Assembly: GCA_964424715.1 (NCBI GenBank)
Contig: CAYRJW010000001.1
Span: forward strand, 1-64,000
Length of the DNA stretch: 64,000 nt
Direction: 5' to 3'
Source: JAMHZE01 sp964424715
GTDB taxonomy: Bacteria; Pseudomonadota; Alphaproteobacteria; Rickettsiales; UBA8987
Shown piece by piece: positions 1-7,692 of this stretch. How positions within the stretch are numbered: position 1 is the stretch's first letter; every line of letters starts with the position of its first letter. The notes beneath the pieces are model-generated. The model had not been told where the DNA came from. It worked only from the letters and a program-made list of their open reading frames with translations, and did not search any database. A program made the translations under genes and the position numbers.

Positions 1-1
1 A

Positions 2-643
2 AAAGGCGCCGATGGCGTTGAACTTGATGTTATAGCAAGCAAGGACGGCAAATGTTTTGTCATTCACGATAATGATATTTCCAAACATGGTTCTGAAGGC
101 CTCATCACCAACCTTGAAAGCAAAGATATCAAAAATAAAAAGATATTTAACAATAAATATAACATTCCCGATCTTACTTCTGTTTTGGAATTATTCTCCA
201 GAGAGAATAAAATAATGAACATAGAGTTAAAACAGCAAGGCATCTCCGATATTATCCTGAAGGAAGTAAAGGGCTCAAAGATACCGTTAGAAAATATAAT
301 AATATCCACCTTCAGCCACCACGATCTTTTTGATCTGCGAGAAAGTGATAAACATATAACAGCCGGCATATTATTCGGCCGCGAATCCCGTCAGGATAAG
401 AATTTCGAACAATATATAACCCAGATGTCCGAAAAACTGGAACCATCGGTATTCTGCATGGAAAAGACTCTTTCTTACCTTTCTATATTAGAAAGCAAAA
501 AGGAAAAATATTTCTGGACGATAAAGAAAGAGGATATCGTAAATTATACGGTAGAAGGGCTGTTGATGTATGAAAATGTGAATTTTATTACCGATTACCC
601 GGAAGAGCTTATAAAGAAATTATCACCGAATTCAATGGCGTAA
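2..643 (+). CDS. Glycerophosphodiester phosphodiesterase, C-terminal part (5' end outside window)
   Basis: The open frame runs in from the left edge. It encodes the end of a GDPD-family enzyme, which hydrolyses glycerophosphodiesters from phospholipid turnover to glycerol-3-phosphate and an alcohol. Visible family motifs are GADGVELDV (metal-binding Glu and Asp), VIHDND (catalytic His) and NIELK (metal-binding Glu), all in the usual order. An internal ATG at 185 is not the start, because the conserved motifs lie upstream of it. The last 100 or so residues are less conserved. The stop codon abuts a hairpin (643-675) shared with the end of the opposing tRNA-Gln. The family is clear; the substrate is not. 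Confidence 0.85.
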   Translation, partial: KGADGVELDVIASKDGKCFVIHDNDISKHGSEGLITNLESKDIKNKKIFNNKYNIPDLTSVLELFSRENKIMNIELKQQGISDIILKEVKGSKIPLENIIISTFSHHDLFDLRESDKHITAGILFGRESRQDKNFEQYITQMSEKLEPSVFCMEKTLSYLSILESKKEKYFWTIKKEDIVNYTVEGLLMYENVNFITDYPEELIKKLSPNSMA

Positions 644-675
644 GCCACACGAAGCCCGAAGGGCGAGGTGTGGCT
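643..675. repeat. Perfect hairpin between GDPD stop and tRNA-Gln 3' end
   Basis: Outer arms AGCCACAC (643-650) and GTGTGGCT (668-675) flank inner arms GCCC (654-657) and GGGC (661-664) with 3-nt spacers. The right arm covers the encoded CCA of tRNA-Gln (671-673). No T-run follows on either strand, so it is not a canonical intrinsic terminator. Confidence 0.6.
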
Positions 676-745
676 GGGGTACCAGGATTCGAACCTGGGA
701 ATGCCGGTACCAAAAACCGGTGCCTTACCGCTTGGCGATACCCCA
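671..745 (-). tRNA. tRNA-Gln (anticodon TTG)
   Basis: The reverse complement begins TGGGGTATCGCC and ends in a T-arm with GGTTCGAATCC, an acceptor strand TACCCCAG and an encoded CCA, 75 nt in all. The anticodon stem CCGGT/ACCGG encloses the loop TTTTGGT, giving anticodon TTG. It closely resembles bacterial tRNA-Gln. In most alphaproteobacteria this tRNA is first charged with glutamate and then amidated by GatCAB; gatB and gltX are both in this window. Confidence 0.95.
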
Positions 746-766
746 ACAAGATGGGAAAGAATGCGC

Positions 767-796
767 ATATAAAGCGCAAAGCCTTATATAAATCAA
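767..796 (-). promoter_or_regulatory. Probable sigma-70 promoter of tRNA-Gln
   Basis: On the minus strand TTGATT (791-796) and TTATAT (767-772) are separated by 18 nt. The -10 box ends 21 nt before the mature tRNA 5' end. Recognised by eye only. Confidence 0.45.
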
Positions 797-868
797 GCTA
801 TTTTTAGTTTCAAGGCAAATTGGGGAGCGGGGAAACTCAATTAAAAGCGCCAAAATGTAATATTTGTG

Positions 869-896
869 TTGAAAAAGAATAAATTATTCTTATACA
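869..896 (+). promoter_or_regulatory. Probable sigma-70 promoter of tRNA-Lys
   Basis: TTGAAA (869-874), a 16-nt spacer and TATACA (891-896) lie 42 nt before the mature tRNA-Lys 5' end. The spacer and the first base of the -10 box form a 17-nt palindrome (875-891). Confidence 0.55.
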
Positions 897-938
897 GGTG
901 CTACCTCAAAGCATTTTTGAGGGCAATTGACTATTGTT

Positions 939-1014
939 GATCTCGTAGCTCAGTCGGTAGAGCAACTGACTTTTAATCAGTGGGTCGTGGGTTCAAATCC
1001 CGCCGAGATCACCA
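939..1014 (+). tRNA. tRNA-Lys (anticodon TTT)
   Basis: A 76-nt cloverleaf with acceptor stem GATCTCG/CGAGATC, D-arm GCTCAGTCGGTAGAGC, anticodon stem ACTGA/TCAGT around loop CTTTTAA (anticodon TTT), T-loop GGTTCAAATCC and encoded CCA. A short open frame spanning it is an artefact. Confidence 0.96.
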
Positions 1015-1058
1015 TAGTAAATAAAAAGGGCCCGGTAAGGCCCTTTTTATTTACTATG
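1013..1058. terminator. Perfect 20-bp inverted repeat; tRNA-Lys terminator, probably bidirectional
   Basis: Arms 1013-1032 and 1039-1058 are perfectly complementary around a 6-nt loop (CGGTAA). The core GGGCC/GGCCC is followed by T5 on the plus strand and, by symmetry, T5 on the minus strand. It can therefore terminate tRNA-Lys and also the L,D-transpeptidase gene that ends at 1145. The left arm begins inside the CCA of the tRNA. Confidence 0.85.
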
Positions 1059-1144
1059 GCGAACTGGGTGAATGACGATTTGAGACCCCGTTCACAAAAT
1101 TCAGCAAATTCCGCCCGTTACCCAAAACTCCAGCCGCCCCTTAT

Positions 1145-1666
1145 TTACTGCCGTATCAAGATCGGCGTTCCCACATCTATCATCGAATATATCTCCACCA
1201 TATCCTTATCCCTTACCGCGATACAGCCGGCGGTCCAGTCCTCGTATTGGTTCTTGAATCTTTCTATCCAGTTGGCTTCATTCGGCATGCCGTGGATCAT
1301 GATGGCGCTGCCTGGGTTTTTGCCTAGAGATTTTGCCTTGGCGATATCATAGGCATTCGGGTACGATACCAGTAGGGAAAGGAAATACTGGCTGTTCGGG
1401 TTCTTGTTGGCGATGAAATAACTGCCCTCGGGCGTTCTGTTATCACCCTCATACTCTTTCTTGCCGGGGGCGCTGCCCATGCGTGCATCATATTCCCGTA
1501 TCTTTTTGCCTTCTTTTATCAGGAATACCTTCTTCTCGCTTTTATCTAAGATTATCCGGTCTGCTTTGATGCTGGATTCATATATTACTTTCGGCGCCTT
1601 TAAGGCGGTGGAATCACAGGAAGAAAGGGTAAGTGCGAATAAAGAGATATAGAATAGCCTTAACAT
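1145..1666 (-). CDS. L,D-transpeptidase (YkuD-family) lipoprotein
   Basis: The 173-residue protein has a lipoprotein signal ending in LSSC (Cys17) and a YkuD catalytic domain. The catalytic residues are His125 in MIHGMP and Cys148 in WTAGCIAV. Such enzymes form 3-3 peptidoglycan cross-links or attach proteins to peptidoglycan in the periplasm. The DNRTPEGSYFI segment is typical of the ErfK/YbiS-like subgroup. The gene stands alone, facing the terminator at 1013-1058 and separated from xerC by about 70 bp. Which cross-linking activity it has cannot be told from the sequence. Confidence 0.88.
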   Translation of the reverse strand: MLRLFYISLFALTLSSCDSTALKAPKVIYESSIKADRIILDKSEKKVFLIKEGKKIREYDARMGSAPGKKEYEGDNRTPEGSYFIANKNPNSQYFLSLLVSYPNAYDIAKAKSLGKNPGSAIMIHGMPNEANWIERFKNQYEDWTAGCIAVRDKDMVEIYSMIDVGTPILIRQ

Positions 1667-1734
1667 AATTAGAAACCCCTGAAAATTTTTATTATCGAAA
1701 AATATTTTTTATAATCTCAGGCAAGATAGTCAAA

Positions 1735-2661
1735 TCAATTTTTATTTACCGAATTAAATGCGCTGATAATTCTTTTGCTGTCAACTTTCGTGTATCGCTG
1801 CGTGGTGGAAAGGCTGGCATGTCCGAGCAGCTCCTGAATGGTGCGCAGGTCACCGCTATTCTCAAGCAGATGTGTTGCGAATGAGTGGCGGAAACTATGT
1901 GGCGTGGTAGAATCCGGCAGGCCGAGATTCACCCGCACTGTGCGCACAACCTTCTGGAACACAGCTGGATCGAGTTTCTTCCCGCCCTTGCCGTAAAAAA
2001 CGAATGAGTCCTTCTCGCCACAGAACGGGCAGGCGGCGATAAGTTCTTTCAGGCTTTTATAAACCGGTGGAATGATCGGGACCAGCCTTTCCTTGCCGCC
2101 CTTGCCTTTTATCTTTATGAAAAGATTTTCGTTCACCTCGGAAACTTTTATGTTCAGCGCCTCGGAGATACGCAACCCGCATGCATATATAAGCTGCAGC
2201 AAGGCGGCATCGCGCAGCGCCACCCAGCCTTCGGCTTTTTTATTATAAGTTTCTATATTGCCGGATTCATCCAGTGCCGCGTAAGCGTTAGTGACATTCA
2301 GCGCCTTAGGTAAGGCTTTTGGAAGTTTAGGCCCCTTTACCAGAAATATATTTTCATTTTTCAGGATATTATTTTTTTCGCAGAATTTGAAAAAATTCTT
2401 TATCGATGAAATAGTTCTGGCGCGCGAGGCGGCTATGCGCTCCTCACTTATCTTCGCAAAGAAGGCCCGGAGGTCGGTGAGTGTCAGCTCTTTAAGATGC
2501 TCAGCTGTGACGGCTTCACCGAGATGCCCCTTTAAAAAGTTGAAGAACAGGTTTATATCCGCTACATAGGCTTCAATGGTATTTTCAGAGTAGCGCTTTT
2601 GTTTGATATATATTAGCCAGTCTGATAGAATTTCCGTAATATTATTTTTAGGCGTATCCAT
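1735..2661 (-). CDS. xerC: Tyrosine recombinase XerC
   Basis: A 308-residue site-specific recombinase. It has an N-terminal SAM-like core-binding domain (about 8-95) and a catalytic domain with the R-K-H-R-H-Y set: GLRISEAL, KGKGGKERL, HSFRHSFATHLL, LGHASLSTTQRY. With XerD (36570-37511 here) it resolves chromosome dimers at dif during division. XerC rather than XerD is assigned because the other copy is closer to XerD and this one has the longer spacing before GGKER. No alternative start codon exists in the first 20 codons, so the ATG at 2661 is used; it lies one base from the opposing ATG at 2663, and no Shine-Dalgarno is visible. Confidence 0.85.
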   Translation of the reverse strand: MDTPKNNITEILSDWLIYIKQKRYSENTIEAYVADINLFFNFLKGHLGEAVTAEHLKELTLTDLRAFFAKISEERIAASRARTISSIKNFFKFCEKNNILKNENIFLVKGPKLPKALPKALNVTNAYAALDESGNIETYNKKAEGWVALRDAALLQLIYACGLRISEALNIKVSEVNENLFIKIKGKGGKERLVPIIPPVYKSLKELIAACPFCGEKDSFVFYGKGGKKLDPAVFQKVVRTVRVNLGLPDSTTPHSFRHSFATHLLENSGDLRTIQELLGHASLSTTQRYTKVDSKRIISAFNSVNKN

Positions 2662-2662
2662 A

Positions 2663-4018
2663 ATGAGAATATTTTTTACGATATTATTTTTATCCTCCCT
2701 GATGATAACAGGTCCGGTGAAAGAAGTAAAAGCATCTGCAACTGAAAAGCCAGTATCTTATATAAGGGATGACGAAACCGAAAAATTCCTGAAAGATATT
2801 TCCGGCAAAATATTCGAGGCTGCCGGGCTCGATCCTGATTCCATAAAGATAATCATAATAAACGACCCCTCCATCAACGCCTATGTCGCGGGCGGGCAGA
2901 ATCTTTTTGTATATACCGGTCTTATAGAGCAATCGCAGGATGCCGCAGGGCTGATGGGCGTTATCGCGCACGAAACAGGCCACATAAAAGGTGCGCACAT
3001 AATCCAGAAAGGCAAGAACGCAAGGGAAGCCGGCCTCGGTTCTATCGCGGGTTATGCTCTGGGGCTTGGTACTGTGCTTGCAGGCGCTCCGCCGGAAGCA
3101 GGAATGGCAATAGGTTCTGCCGGGCAGAACATAGCGGCACGGAATTTTCTGGCCTACTCGCGCGATTATGAGAATGCCGCCGACACTGTCGCGCTGAACA
3201 TACTCAAAAAGATCGATATAAGCCCCAACGGTCTGGTGCGGATACTCCGCCAGCTACAGGCAAAGCAGGGAATCTCCGGCGATATAGTGGACCAGTACCT
3301 GCTTACCCACCCGGTGTCAGAAGAAAGGATAAACCATGTTGAAAGCTTCATACAGCAGAATCCCGGCGTGGATAAAATAACACCGGCAGCACTTGAAGAA
3401 AGATTCAAAAGGGTGAAGGCAAAGATAATGGGTTTTCTGGACACGCCCGCCAAAACGCGAATATATTATCAGGGAAAGAACAACATTGATGCCATCTATG
3501 CCCGCTCCATCGCTTTCCACAAGGAGGCAAAATTCAGCGACTCCATGAACCTGCTGGAAGGGCTTATCGCCGCCTACCCGAGCGATCCTTATTTCAGCGA
3601 ACTTAAGGCCCAGTTCCTTTTTGAACAGGGGCAGACAGATGCCAGCATAGACCAATACCGCAGGTCCCTGAACCTTGCCGGCAACTCGCCCTTGATGAGG
3701 TTAAAACTTGCCGAATCGCTCCTTGCTTCCAAAAACCAGGCCAAATGGCAGGAAGCCACCGGCCAGCTGAAAGCGATACTCGCTCAGGAACCAAAGGATG
3801 TTGCCGCGCTTAACAAGCTAGGTTTTGCATATGGCAAACTTAACAAGCTTGGCCCATCATATTTATATCTGGCGGAAGGCGCACTTATCTCAGAGAATAT
3901 TTCCAACGCGAAAAAATACATAATACTGGCAGACCAGAGCATCGCCAAGGGTTCGCCGGATGAATCGAGACTAAAAGAACTAAGAAAGGAATTCGACAGG
4001 CTGCTTGATAAAAAGTAA
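2663..4018 (+). CDS. M48-family metalloprotease with TPR domain, BepA-like
   Basis: A 451-residue periplasmic protease resembling BepA/YfgC, which degrades or assists outer-membrane proteins stalled in assembly. Residues 1-25 form a signal peptide. The zinc site HETGH is at 103-107 with the third ligand expected in the DYENAAD segment. The C-terminal half (about 270-440) has TPR-like helices (FLFEQGQTDASIDQYRRSL, ALNKLGFAYGKL). A TTG 60 bp upstream would extend the frame but would bury the signal peptide, so the ATG at 2663 was chosen. It is followed 42 bp later by a DsbA-like gene, and bamA and skp are elsewhere in the window. Confidence 0.85.
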   Translation: MRIFFTILFLSSLMITGPVKEVKASATEKPVSYIRDDETEKFLKDISGKIFEAAGLDPDSIKIIIINDPSINAYVAGGQNLFVYTGLIEQSQDAAGLMGVIAHETGHIKGAHIIQKGKNAREAGLGSIAGYALGLGTVLAGAPPEAGMAIGSAGQNIAARNFLAYSRDYENAADTVALNILKKIDISPNGLVRILRQLQAKQGISGDIVDQYLLTHPVSEERINHVESFIQQNPGVDKITPAALEERFKRVKAKIMGFLDTPAKTRIYYQGKNNIDAIYARSIAFHKEAKFSDSMNLLEGLIAAYPSDPYFSELKAQFLFEQGQTDASIDQYRRSLNLAGNSPLMRLKLAESLLASKNQAKWQEATGQLKAILAQEPKDVAALNKLGFAYGKLNKLGPSYLYLAEGALISENISNAKKYIILADQSIAKGSPDESRLKELRKEFDRLLDKK

Positions 4019-4060
4019 AATTGACCTATAATACTGAACAACCAAAAACCGGAGAAGATA

Positions 4061-4828
4061 ATGGGAACGAGAATATTGATATTAGTGCTTTTTGTACTTT
4101 CTGTACTTACCTCATCAGCGCTTACATATTTACTTATAAACAAGACCGGCGGTGGCTCCGGCTCAACAGGCAACCTTAATGAAGCGGTGCAGAACTTCAT
4201 CGAGAAGAATCCTGAAGTTATAATTCAGGGCTTGCGTAAAGCCCAGGCCGCAAGGGCCGAGCAGGAAGCGCAGGATTCCGAAAAAATGGCCACCACTCTC
4301 CGTCCGCAGCTTGAAAAAAATCCTACTGATCCGCAGGCGGGCAATAAAACCGGCGATGTTGTAATGGTTGTCTTCCACGATCATAATTGCGGCTATTGCA
4401 GAAAATCAATTCCTGACATTGAAAAAGTTCTTACCGAAGATAAAGACCTTAAACTTGTAGTGAAAGACCTGCCGATATTGGGCCCGCTTTCGGTCGAGAA
4501 GGCAAAAGCCTCTATCGCCGTTGCAAAGATAGCGCCGGAAAAATGGTATGATTATTACGAAGCCATCGGCCACAGCAATACGCAAACGGTTGAGCAGGTG
4601 ATAGAACTTGTTCACGAGAAGCTCGGTATAGAACCGACCCTGCTGCGTAGTGAAATGGAAAGTCGGGAGACCGCGAATAAGATATCTGAGAATCACGCGC
4701 TGGCGGAACAGCTCGGCGTTTCAGGAACCCCGGTTTTCATAATCAACGGCAAGGTCATCAGGGGTGCTGCCGGTTACGATGCCTTCAAGGCCGCAATAGC
4801 AGAAGCCCGCGCGGAAAATAAGAACTAG
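4061..4828 (+). CDS. DsbA-family thiol:disulfide oxidoreductase
   Basis: A 255-residue protein with an N-terminal membrane anchor or uncleaved signal (residues 5-26), a helical linker (about 38-85) and a thioredoxin fold with helical insertion. The active site is C110-G-Y-C113 and the cis-proline loop is GVSGTPVFIING. It resembles the Com1/DsbA-like proteins common in alphaproteobacteria and probably oxidises or isomerises disulfides in the periplasm. It is probably cotranscribed with the BepA-like protease. Its TAG stop overlaps the TAG of the convergent ELM1 gene in a single CTAG. Confidence 0.88.
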   Translation: MGTRILILVLFVLSVLTSSALTYLLINKTGGGSGSTGNLNEAVQNFIEKNPEVIIQGLRKAQAARAEQEAQDSEKMATTLRPQLEKNPTDPQAGNKTGDVVMVVFHDHNCGYCRKSIPDIEKVLTEDKDLKLVVKDLPILGPLSVEKAKASIAVAKIAPEKWYDYYEAIGHSNTQTVEQVIELVHEKLGIEPTLLRSEMESRETANKISENHALAEQLGVSGTPVFIINGKVIRGAAGYDAFKAAIAEARAENKN

Positions 4829-5877
4829 ATGAACAGGGGGTCGGTCCTTCTTTTGATCTCATCTGCAATGTCAGAAGCTGAATTCAGCGGTTTATTCGCA
4901 TTGTTATTTTCAGGTATGCCGGAACTTAGGATGGCTTCCTTTAATTTATCATTGAATTCCTGCGCGTAGCCACTTTCATATAATGCCTCATGGAATTCAC
5001 GATGCTTGTCCGAGGCATTGCCTTCTGGTGAGAATATATAGACCGGCTTGCCGGTAGAGCAGCTCTCGGAACACATCGAGATGGAATCCCCGGTGACGAT
5101 TATAATATCGGCAAGCTGCAGAAATGCGTAAAAAGGATTTGCCTTAGTCTTGTTGAAATCATGGAAATGAAGATATCTTCCTATCCTTCTTTTCAGCTCG
5201 CTTTCAAGATATGAAGTTATCGCTGGGCTGGTTCTTCTGCTGGTAGTAACAAGTACGGCGGCTTTGAATTTTGAGCATATCTGTACTATCTGCTCACTAA
5301 GTACCTTCGCGTGTATATCATTAAAAACGGTCTTCTTGGAATCGCCGCCTATAAGTACGGCTATCCGCGGACTTGGCAGCTCGCCAATGGTCCTGGCCCA
5401 TATCCTGTATTCATTCAGTAAAAATTCTTTTGATATCCTGTTCGGCGAGCCGAGGAACCTGTGCAGTTTTTTACTTCCGGAAAAAGGAAACGGTATAATA
5501 TCATGAAGCGGACAGGCGATAAGGTCAAAGCCCATAGCAGAGCCCGGCCAGAGTATGTGCGCGAGAAAGCTTTTCTTTCCATCTTTCCGAGCTTTATTTC
5601 TGATCGATTTAGCAACCGCCCCCGCCTTCCGGCCGCAAGATATTATGATATCCGGCCACGGTTCTGAGATAAGGTCAGAGCGCTTTTTGTCTATAGTGGC
5701 AAGCCCGTCGAATTTCAGGAAGTTAGGCCTGTCAGCCTTTTCGTTATAAACTATCTTCTTTTTCACGAAGCTTGAGTTTAGTGCTTCGGCTACTCCCAGT
5801 ACCTGCGAATCATGGCCGCTTACCCCATCGAGTATGGCCCATATCTCGGGGCTGTCATTTTTCCTGTCGTCTATCAT
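4825..5877 (-). CDS. Mitochondrial fission ELM1 family protein (DUF1022)
   Basis: A 350-residue protein starting IWAILDGVSGHDSQVLGVAEAL, followed by segments such as SCGRKAGAVAKSIR, AVLIGGDSK, LVTTSRRTSP and IIVTGDSISMCSESCSTGKPV. This is the pattern of the DUF1022/ELM1 family, widespread in alphaproteobacteria and named for a plant mitochondrial fission factor. The fold looks like a GT-B glycosyltransferase, with a nucleotide-sugar-like C-terminal half, but no bacterial substrate is established to my knowledge. The gene is divergent from gatB and shares its stop with the convergent DsbA-like gene. Confidence 0.8.
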   Translation of the reverse strand: MIDDRKNDSPEIWAILDGVSGHDSQVLGVAEALNSSFVKKKIVYNEKADRPNFLKFDGLATIDKKRSDLISEPWPDIIISCGRKAGAVAKSIRNKARKDGKKSFLAHILWPGSAMGFDLIACPLHDIIPFPFSGSKKLHRFLGSPNRISKEFLLNEYRIWARTIGELPSPRIAVLIGGDSKKTVFNDIHAKVLSEQIVQICSKFKAAVLVTTSRRTSPAITSYLESELKRRIGRYLHFHDFNKTKANPFYAFLQLADIIIVTGDSISMCSESCSTGKPVYIFSPEGNASDKHREFHEALYESGYAQEFNDKLKEAILSSGIPENNNANKPLNSASDIADEIKRRTDPLFI

Positions 5878-5962
5878 ATGATCAAAATATATAAAACCGC
5901 ATTGATTTAAAGCTAAACCTGATGTAGAAAGCCCATCGAACCGAAATTAGTAAAGTTTTGTA

Positions 5963-7438
5963 ATGAATAATCTACATACAGATAAATCCTGCTTCGTGGA
6001 AGGCAAGACCGGAACATGGGAAGTTGTCATCGGTCTGGAAGTTCACGCTCAGATAAGATCTAACTCTAAACTTTTTTCCGGCTCCGGAACATCTTTCGGT
6101 GCTGAGCCTAACACACAGGTATCTTTTGTAGATGCGGCAATGCCGGGAATGCTTCCGGTAATGAACCCGCGCTGTATCGAGCAGGGAATAAGATCCGGCC
6201 TTGGTATAAATGCACAGATAAATCTTAATTCTGTATTCGACAGGAAAAATTATTTCTACGCCGATCTTCCTCAGGGCTACCAGATATCGCAGTTCCGCAA
6301 TCCCATAGTTTCCGAAGGCGAGATATTCATTGAAATGCCATATGGCGAAAGAAGGATAGGTGTTGAGCGTATCCACCTTGAACAGGACGCTGGCAAATCC
6401 ATCCACGACCAGTCACCAACTGAAAGCTTCATTGATCTCAACCGCTCCGGTGTCGGCCTGATGGAAATAGTTTCCAAGCCAGACCTGAGAAGCGCCGAAG
6501 AAGCCGGTGAATACATAAAGAACCTCCGCCAGATACTTCGTTATATAGGCACATGCGATGGCGATATGGAAAAAGGGTCCATGCGCTGCGATGCTAACGT
6601 TTCAGTAAGAAGGGCAGGTGAGGAAAAACTCGGAACAAGGAATGAAATAAAAAATCTTAACTCCATCCGCTTCATAATCGCCGCTATAAATTATGAAGTG
6701 CAAAGACAGATAGAACTTCTGGAATCAGGTGGCGTGGTGGAACAGGCAACAAGATTATACGATACATCTTCCGGCATAACAAAAGTAATGCGCACAAAAG
6801 AAGATGCTCACGATTACCGTTATTTCCCGGACCCGGATCTTTATCCGCTTAAACTTACGCAAGATCAGGTGGACGCAATAAAATTACAGATGCCGGAATT
6901 GCCAAAACAAAAAGTGAGCCGCTACATCGAAACACTCGGTCTTACAAAATATGATGCTGAAGTTCTTTCCGCCGAAAAAGAAGTTGCAGATTATTTCGAG
7001 GAAGTTCTAAAAACTACTAACGATGCAAAACTTTCTTCCAACTGGTTATCCGGCGAATTATTCGGCAGGCTTAATAAGTCGAACACGGAGATCAGCAACT
7101 CTCCGGTATCCGCAAAGGATCTGGCGGACCTTATATTGCTCATCAAAGATAACACCATCTCCGGCAAGATCGCAAAAGATGTTCTTGATGAGATGTTCGC
7201 AACCTCAAAGGCCCCCAAAGATATAATAGAGGAAAAAGGCTTGAAGCAGGTCACTGATACTTCCGCGATAGAAAAGATAATAGATGAAGTGATCGCTAAT
7301 AACCAACCTTCAGTTACTGAATACAGGGCCGGGAAAGATAAGCTGTTCGGATTCTTTGTGGGGCAGGTAATGAAGCTTTCCAAAGGGCAGGCGAACCCTA
7401 ATATAGTGAACGATCTGCTCAAGAAAAAGCTCAGTTAA
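5963..7438 (+). CDS. gatB: Asp-tRNA(Asn)/Glu-tRNA(Gln) amidotransferase subunit B
   Basis: A 491-residue GatB. It has the family start VIGLEVHAQIRSNSKLFSG, the kinase-like GatB core with the YFYADLPQGYQISQF and MRCDANVSVR segments, and a C-terminal YqeY-like helical domain from about residue 340 that binds the tRNA elbow. GatB activates the misacylated Glu or Asp on tRNA with ATP, and GatA supplies ammonia from glutamine. gatA and gatC, often adjacent, are not in this window. No strong Shine-Dalgarno precedes the ATG. Confidence 0.96.
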   Translation: MNNLHTDKSCFVEGKTGTWEVVIGLEVHAQIRSNSKLFSGSGTSFGAEPNTQVSFVDAAMPGMLPVMNPRCIEQGIRSGLGINAQINLNSVFDRKNYFYADLPQGYQISQFRNPIVSEGEIFIEMPYGERRIGVERIHLEQDAGKSIHDQSPTESFIDLNRSGVGLMEIVSKPDLRSAEEAGEYIKNLRQILRYIGTCDGDMEKGSMRCDANVSVRRAGEEKLGTRNEIKNLNSIRFIIAAINYEVQRQIELLESGGVVEQATRLYDTSSGITKVMRTKEDAHDYRYFPDPDLYPLKLTQDQVDAIKLQMPELPKQKVSRYIETLGLTKYDAEVLSAEKEVADYFEEVLKTTNDAKLSSNWLSGELFGRLNKSNTEISNSPVSAKDLADLILLIKDNTISGKIAKDVLDEMFATSKAPKDIIEEKGLKQVTDTSAIEKIIDEVIANNQPSVTEYRAGKDKLFGFFVGQVMKLSKGQANPNIVNDLLKKKLS

Positions 7439-7692
7439 ACCCTATTCGTGTCCGAAATGCCAAAAACCGCCCCCAGGCCTGGCCAGCGGCCACTTTTAGC
7501 CTGTATCATGATACCCTTTCTTGTTGTAATAGGGCAACAAAACCACAAAAATCCCATTTTTTTACATTTATAGTAAATAAGTACTTGATTAAACCCACCA
7601 CAGTATGCCATATAAAACCCCTAAGATCGTGTCTTCACTCTAAAACAAAATGGGTGACTACATATTTATTAATAATAATAAAAGGTATGAAG
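7439..7692. other. Intergenic region between gatB and the porin gene
   Basis: About 250 bp. Near 7480-7500 there is a GC-rich palindromic patch (TGGCC-AGC-GGCCA) followed by CTTTT, which could be a weak gatB terminator. An A+T-rich region from 7556 leads to TTGATT (near 7585) and TATAAA (near 7610), but the spacing of 20 nt is too long for a confident promoter call. The porin leader appears to be long. Confidence 0.35.

Noticed and set aside
927..1352. Open frame of 141 codons across tRNA-Lys and the L,D-transpeptidase gene
   Set aside because: It runs through a complete tRNA and its terminator and is antisense to a clear gene.
2603..2662. N-terminal extension of the BepA-like protein from a TTG
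   Set aside because: It would place 20 non-signal residues before a good signal peptide and overlaps xerC.
7585..7692. Upstream extension of the porin frame
   Set aside because: The signal peptide and well-spaced RBS both point to the ATG at 7693.
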